This document shows positions 4,444 to 7,503 of a DNA stretch of 7,503 nt, piece by piece. The notes below the pieces were generated by a model. The model was not told the DNA's origin and did not search any database. It was given only the letters and a program-made list of their open reading frames with translations. The position numbers and the translations under genes were made by a program. How positions within the stretch are numbered: position 1 is the stretch's first letter; each line of letters starts with the position of its first letter. The stretch is from Clostridiales bacterium (lineage in GTDB: Bacteria > Bacillota > Clostridia > Oscillospirales > Butyricicoccaceae): positions 1 to 7,503 of the forward strand of contig JAHZFK010000071.1 of the NCBI GenBank assembly GCA_019421385.1. The letters are read 5' to 3'.

Positions 4444-5886
4444 TTATTTGCTCTCTGCTACCTCCGCGCGACGCGCAACAATCGCCGCCTGCAGCGCCTC
4501 ATGGCGCATGTTGACGTCGTTCGGATTGTCCGCTGTGCCGCCGTTGATAGCGCCGCTGTCGAGCATCTCGCGCACGTCCTGCTGCCAATAGCTCGGCACG
4601 TCGTCGATGGTCTTGTACAACGGGTTGACCTTATTGTACATTGCTTCAAATTCTGCCTGTGTCATACTATCTGCTCCCTTCTCCAGCTCTGCCGGTTGAT
4701 CGTCCGGATCTTCCTCCGGCTCGTCATAGGCCAGGCCCAGCGTGTCGAGGATACCCTTGGCGTAAGCCACGCCGAACGCCTGCTGTTCAGCCAGCGTATC
4801 GGCCTGCGCGGCGTCGGCCTTGGTGTCTACGAACACACCCTCGCAGATGACCGCCGGTGCGACCGTCTCGCGGATGAACGCATAATAATCGCCGTTGCTT
4901 CCCTGTCTCGTCTTGACGCCGCGACTGTTCTGGCCGATTGCCTTGACGTGCTTTTCGATGTTCTGCGCAAGCGTCTTGCCTGTGCCGCCGTGGATTGTGT
5001 GGAACACCTCGAAGCCGTCGCCACCGCCGCTGTTATTGTGAATATCTACGGCCAGATCGGGCGCGTAGGCGTTGCACTCCGCGATCTCCTGACTGACCGT
5101 GTCGTTCTCGTCCTTGGTGCGGCTCATCTTAACGTCAACGCCGTAAGCCGTTAGGAAATCGCGGCAAGCGGTCGCCATCGTGAGGTTGACATCCTTCTCA
5201 ACCAAATACCCGACTGCGCCGGGGTCGCTGCCGCCGTGGCCTACGCCAATAAATACCTTTTTCTTGCCCATAGGTTGCTCCTCCTTGTTCTTCTTTCTCA
5301 TACATACTACGCTGCACACTGGCCTGCCGTCCGTGCCCTCCTTCTCGGGGGCGAATAAGTAGCCGTCCTCCACGCGGTACATGCCGGTGCTACCGCCCGC
5401 GTCCTGCACCAGCAGCAGCTCAATCGTGTACCGTCCAGCGGCATAACGCGCCACCTGCTCCTCAGTACAGCCGTCCGAGGACTGCACAACGATGATGCGA
5501 CCGTCCACGAGCGCGCCGATCATGTTGCGGCTGCGATAGGTGGACTTGTCCAGCCCGGACAGCACCACGCCATCCCGCACGGCGACCTTCACGCCCGCAA
5601 CCACATTTCCGGGGCTGACCGTCAGGCGTTCCGCTGTGCCGCCATAGCCGCAGTCCACGTCCTTCGCGCGTAGGTACTGCAAAGTGCGTCCCTTGATGAC
5701 GCCGTACTGGTCGCTGCCGCTCCCAGTCATGTTGAACAGGCAGAGGTTATACACCACGTCGGCCTGCTCCTCTGCCGCCCACTGTTTGAGCGTCTTGGCG
5801 GGCTTGCTGGCCGCGCTATAAGGCGCAGCCGCAAACCAGATGTCATACTCTTTGGGGTCGTAAATGTCGCAACGAATGCTGCTCAT
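4444..5886 (-). CDS. Phage endolysin: NAGPA-like + Amidase_3 + C-terminal domain
   Basis: A 480-aa lysin. Residues ~40-195 resemble the phosphodiester glycosidase (NAGPA) family: NMIGALVDGRIIVVQSSDG, then LLLVQDAGGSTGM in place of the usual DGGGS. Residues 209-385 are an N-acetylmuramoyl-L-alanine amidase (Amidase_3): VFIGVGHGGSDPG with H217, E230, H283 in DIHNNS, and catalytic E349 in ICEGVF. This zinc enzyme cuts the MurNAc-L-Ala bond. An acidic linker (388-403) leads to a ~70-residue domain (408-476, MTQAEFEAMYNKVNPLYKTI; DVPSYWQQDVREMLDSGAI) like the C-terminal part of many clostridial phage lysins, probably wall binding. The start has GAGGTG about 6 nt upstream and lies 9 nt past the holin stop. 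No signal peptide, so export depends on the holin. Two internal ATGs (M206, M408) have good ribosome sites and may give shorter products. Confidence 0.92.
   Translation of the reverse strand: MSSIRCDIYDPKEYDIWFAAAPYSAASKPAKTLKQWAAEEQADVVYNLCLFNMTGSGSDQYGVIKGRTLQYLRAKDVDCGYGGTAERLTVSPGNVVAGVKVAVRDGVVLSGLDKSTYRSRNMIGALVDGRIIVVQSSDGCTEEQVARYAAGRYTIELLLVQDAGGSTGMYRVEDGYLFAPEKEGTDGRPVCSVVCMRKKNKEEQPMGKKKVFIGVGHGGSDPGAVGYLVEKDVNLTMATACRDFLTAYGVDVKMSRTKDENDTVSQEIAECNAYAPDLAVDIHNNSGGGDGFEVFHTIHGGTGKTLAQNIEKHVKAIGQNSRGVKTRQGSNGDYYAFIRETVAPAVICEGVFVDTKADAAQADTLAEQQAFGVAYAKGILDTLGLAYDEPEEDPDDQPAELEKGADSMTQAEFEAMYNKVNPLYKTIDDVPSYWQQDVREMLDSGAINGGTADNPNDVNMRHEALQAAIVARRAEVAESK
4663..4680 (-). promoter_or_regulatory. 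Internal ribosome site and ATG, C-terminal domain
   Basis: On the minus strand AAGGGAG (4674-4680) is followed by 8 nt and an in-frame ATG (4663-4665, Met408 of the lysin). The start falls exactly at the first residue of the C-terminal wall-binding-like domain, after the acidic linker. It would make a 73-aa domain-only product. Comparable second products are known for some Gram-positive phage lysins. Confidence 0.45.
5269..5286 (-). promoter_or_regulatory. Internal ribosome site and ATG, amidase domain
   Basis: On the minus strand AAGGAGGAG (5278-5286) lies 6-8 nt before an in-frame ATG (5269-5271, Met206). It is as strong as any other ribosome site in this operon, and the start is placed exactly where the amidase domain begins (MGKKKVFIGVG). 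Translation here would give a 275-aa amidase without the N-terminal domain. Confidence 0.6.
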
Positions 5887-5895
5887 GTCTGCACC

Positions 5896-6159
5896 TCACT
5901 TTTCCAGCGGCTTTTCGTAGGTCATGGCGCGGTCAGAGTCGGTCAGGCCGCTGGTCGTCGGGTCAATGAAAACGCCCAGCACTGCCAGCGCCATCGTGAC
6001 TAGCTGCACCGGATTATTGAGAACGGATTTAATTCCCTCCCATACAGCCGGCCAGCTGGTGAACGACTGCGGGTCTACGCCAATCGCGGTGATCGCCACC
6101 GATGCGACGCTGACCCAAAACCACGGGTTTCTGAATCTTACCGGAATGTTTACCTTCAT
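5896..6159 (-). CDS. Phage holin, phi LC3 family
   Basis: An 87-aa holin. The pattern is that of the phi LC3 (Phage_holin_1) family: an N-terminal VRFRNPWFWVSVASVAITAI membrane segment (about 9-28), a second hydrophobic segment (VQLVTMALAVLGVFI, 51-65), and the diagnostic C-terminal DPTTSGLTDSDRAMTYEKP (66-84). It should form membrane lesions that release the lysin. The ribosome site AAGGAGG sits about 7 nt before the ATG and overlaps the stop codon of the preceding 147-aa gene. The lysin start follows 9 nt after its own stop, so the two are coupled. Length is normal for the family. Confidence 0.94.
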   Translation of the reverse strand: MKVNIPVRFRNPWFWVSVASVAITAIGVDPQSFTSWPAVWEGIKSVLNNPVQLVTMALAVLGVFIDPTTSGLTDSDRAMTYEKPLEK

Positions 6160-6171
6160 TGTACTTCCTCC

Positions 6172-6615
6172 TTATAAAAAATCTCGTTTTTCCAGCCGCT
6201 CAGCATAAACGCGCTTGATATTTGCAACCGCGTGGACTGCTCTGTTATTTTGATAGTCCGGGTGCGCACGGCAAAACGCCTCATACCCATCTATCTCGGC
6301 GAGGATTTCGATAAATTCCTCGCGCGTGTGCGGGATATCCCGCAGCAGCTCATTGTTGAACCGCAAAATCTTTGCGCGGTGCATGTCCGCGTCGCGCTCG
6401 TCATCAAGCCTAATGTGGTCATCCAGCCGCCGCCGCGTGTCCTTTTGCATCCGGCTGATGTCGTCGAGCCGCACAATGACGTCTCGGTTGATGACGCTGC
6501 CGAGTGCCCGCGCAATCGCCGACCACGGATTGACCTTGATGGGGGCAATCTCAATCATCGACAGCACCAGAAAAAGCAGGCCGCTCCCGCTGGCGAATAG
6601 TTCAAGGATACTCAT
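6172..6615 (-). CDS. Conserved phage protein with N-terminal membrane anchor
   Basis: A 147-aa protein of a type I have seen next to holins in clostridial prophages, with no established function. One hydrophobic helix (about 10-25, GSGLLFLVLSMIEIAPIKVNPW) is followed by an amphipathic stretch and a charged, probably coiled-coil region (about 43-80). A conserved-looking C-terminal part follows (RAKILRFNNELLRDIPHTREE; YEAFCRAHPDYQNNRAV; EKRDFL at the end). The ATG has AGGAGG about 4-5 nt upstream. It ends 12 nt before the holin start and its stop codon lies in the holin ribosome site. The topology suggests a membrane-tethered accessory of the lysis module, for example an anti-holin or spanin-like helper, but this is inference from position only. 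Confidence 0.85.
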   Translation of the reverse strand: MSILELFASGSGLLFLVLSMIEIAPIKVNPWSAIARALGSVINRDVIVRLDDISRMQKDTRRRLDDHIRLDDERDADMHRAKILRFNNELLRDIPHTREEFIEILAEIDGYEAFCRAHPDYQNNRAVHAVANIKRVYAERLEKRDFL

Positions 6616-6643
6616 ACTTCCTCCTATGTACCGAGAGAGACAA
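6602..6643 (-). other. Possible 13-codon leader overlapping the 147-aa gene
   Basis: The minus strand has a near-perfect ribosome site AAAGGAGGGG (6650-6659) that serves no annotated start. Eight nt past its GGAGG core is TTG (6641-6643), opening a 13-codon frame (MSLSVHRRKYEYP) that ends inside the next gene at 6602. It could couple translation, or the site may be a relic. Confidence 0.2.
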
Positions 6644-6668
6644 CGGCCTCCCCTCCTTTCTCACTTCC

Positions 6669-6691
6669 GCGCCCCGTGAGGGCGCTTTTTT
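6669..6691 (+). terminator. Plus-strand intrinsic terminator inside the phage operon
   Basis: A perfect 6-bp GC stem GCGCCC/GGGCGC (6669-6674 with 6680-6685) closes a CGTGA loop and is followed by six T (6686-6691). It is oriented rightward, against the direction of the phage operon, and no rightward gene is visible upstream. On the minus strand it is a hairpin preceded by six A. Confidence 0.6.
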
Positions 6692-6718
6692 ACATCCTTT
6701 GGTCAACCCGGCAAAAGA

Positions 6719-7147
6719 TCACCTCCCGCGCCGGTGCGCGAGCCTCGCCGCCAGCCGGTGCAGGGCGTTCTCCAGCCACACAGCTGCCGCGCTGAGGAAA
6801 AACCACGCGACCGCGAACTGCAAGCACACCTGCCCCCAGAGATTGAACGGCATGTCGGAATAGTCCCACACATTCCAGCCAAGCCATCGGTTGACCACCA
6901 GCCCCACCATCAGCTCGAGCACGGTCACGATCATTGCTCCCTCCAGCATTTGCAGCCACAGCGGTGGGTGATCCTGCCACTCGTCCAGCAGGCCGATCAG
7001 GGCGAAGCACACCCCGCCCAAAACGCCCATGCTCCAATGGGTGTACCCGCGCCAAAGGGTTTCGATACCCATGTAAGTAACGCCGCCGATGACGGCGAGC
7101 ACGCTATGCAGCAGCACCGACGCTGCCGTAGTCGATCTCGATTGCAT
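6719..7147 (-). CDS. CmpB-like four-helix membrane protein (phage-borne)
   Basis: A 142-aa integral membrane protein matching the family annotated as putative ABC transporter type IV / CmpB-like permease (PF06541), a small form of which occurs in clostridial phages. Visible family features are the IETLWRGYTHWSMGVLGG motif (28-45), WLQMLEGAMIVTVLELMVG (64-82) and WLGWNVWDYSDMPFNLWGQ (88-106). Four helices lie at about 9-29, 38-56, 65-87 and 103-126, followed by an Arg-rich tail on the presumed inside. The ATG at 7147 is chosen because GGAGG lies 6 nt upstream and the family similarity starts just after; the frame stays open upstream to 7396 but reads as out-of-frame Arg/Pro-rich sequence there. 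It overlaps the end of the preceding gene by 44 nt. No ATPase is nearby, so the transporter label is probably wrong here; a holin-like role is possible. Confidence 0.85.
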   Translation of the reverse strand: MQSRSTTAASVLLHSVLAVIGGVTYMGIETLWRGYTHWSMGVLGGVCFALIGLLDEWQDHPPLWLQMLEGAMIVTVLELMVGLVVNRWLGWNVWDYSDMPFNLWGQVCLQFAVAWFFLSAAAVWLENALHRLAARLAHRRGR

Positions 7148-7396
7148 CCAGTTCCTCCTTGCTCTGCGCCATATAGATGGCTTCCTTGACAGACTCTTGA
7201 TATCTAAGATATGGATAAACATACGCGGCAATGGCCAACGACAATGCCGTATATTCTTTAAGCGTAAAGGTATGACAGCTTTTTTTCTGCGTGTGCCACT
7301 CCAGCACGGCGGGCTGATTGGCTGATAGGGTGACTTTTTGGCGCGCCTGCCGCCCTGCTCGACGATGGCTTTTGCAATTTTATAGTCGTATGCCAT
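7104..7396 (-). CDS. Small phage protein needing a -1 frameshift
   Basis: The ATG at 7396 has an excellent AAGGAGG 5 nt upstream and starts MAYDYKIAKAIVEQGGRRAKK, but from there its frame degenerates into Arg/Pro-rich sequence. The -1 frame then reads as real protein from 7334 to a TAG at 7104-7106: VTLSANQPAVLEWH, then TLKEYTALSLAIAAYVYPYL, then SKEELDAIEIDYGSV. That second frame has no start with a ribosome site of its own. The join falls at a C-AAAAA-G run (7334-7340), giving a 97-aa product after a -1 slip, or after restoring one A. The C-terminal half looks like small proteins near phage tail-fibre or lysis genes, but I do not recognise the family with confidence. It may be a frameshift mutation, a homopolymer base-call error, or programmed slippage. 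Confidence 0.6.
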
Positions 7397-7405
7397 GCGT
7401 CCTCC

Positions 7406-7503
7406 TTATCCCCAAGGTGTGCAAAACCCTGTGATTTCCGAATAGTACCGCGTCATGGCGCGCACGCTGTCCGAGCAGTTGCCCTCGATGGTCTGCACGC
7501 TCG
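7406..7503 (-). CDS. 3' end of a phage cell-wall hydrolase, CHAP-like (partial)
   Basis: The last 31 codons of a gene running in from the right edge, ending at TAA 7406-7408. The residues include TIEGNCSDSVRAMTRYY and end ITGFCTPWG. A TIEGN motif followed by a G-Y/F-x-TP ending is typical of the final strands of CHAP (NlpC/P60-like) peptidoglycan hydrolases in clostridial phages. The next gene starts 9 nt after its stop. The catalytic Cys and His would lie outside the window, so the assignment rests on the C-terminal signature alone. Confidence 0.6.
   Translation of the reverse strand, partial: SVQTIEGNCSDSVRAMTRYYSEITGFCTPWG

Noticed and set aside
4501..5154. Plus-strand 217-codon frame opposite the lysin
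   Set aside because: Shadow of the amidase domain, with no ribosome site or family.
7148..7396. Reading the CmpB-like gene from 7396 as one 225-aa protein
   Set aside because: The first 83 residues look out of frame, the true start at 7147 has its own GGAGG, and the same DNA codes better in the -1 frame for the upstream small protein.

Overview
This window looks like chromosome of a Gram-positive gut-type Clostridia (Firmicutes). Reasons are the strong AAGGAGG-type ribosome sites, the tRNA Gly-Arg-His-Gln-Lys cluster with encoded CCA ends, a VanR/VanS-like two-component pair, and a lysis cassette of the kind carried by clostridial prophages. The coding parts are GC-rich and the 4.08-4.39 kb spacer is AT-rich. 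I cannot name the species from the sequence alone.

Layout. (1) 1-3480 is host chromosome read leftward. An OmpR-type response regulator (2614-3312) overlaps the start of a membrane sensor histidine kinase (954-2630). A SprA-related putative metalloprotease (128-823) follows with its own promoter and a strong terminator (97-124). Another leftward promoter, for a gene outside the window, may lie at 14-31. (2) 3439-4076 is a rightward tRNA operon: a consensus promoter (TTGACA, 17 nt, TATACT), five tRNAs, and a 16-bp hairpin terminator. (3) 4077-4443 is an AT-rich spacer holding a 58-codon leftward small membrane-protein ORF with its own TATAAT and ribosome site, and the terminator of the phage operon. 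(4) 4444-7503 is a leftward prophage late/lysis module. In transcription order it holds the 3' end of a probable cell-wall-hydrolase (CHAP-like) gene, a frameshifted small phage gene, a four-helix CmpB-like membrane protein, a conserved phage protein with an N-terminal membrane anchor, a phi LC3-family holin, and a long lysin. The lysin fuses an NAGPA-like domain, an Amidase_3 domain and a C-terminal wall-binding-like domain.

How the parts work together. In the lysis module the holin should permeabilise the membrane and the amidase should cut the peptidoglycan stem peptide from MurNAc. The other membrane proteins are probable accessories. Every gene has a good ribosome site and spacing is tight, so this is one late operon. 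The lysis end of the prophage faces the 3' end of tRNA-Lys, which makes that tRNA a candidate attachment site, although the other prophage end is not in view.

The most interesting points are two well-placed internal ribosome sites inside the lysin gene (predicting nested 275-aa and 73-aa products), a gene that needs a -1 shift at a C-AAAAA-G run, and the small AT-rich membrane ORF lying where phage morons usually sit. I saw no CRISPR array, transposase or clearly novel defence system.
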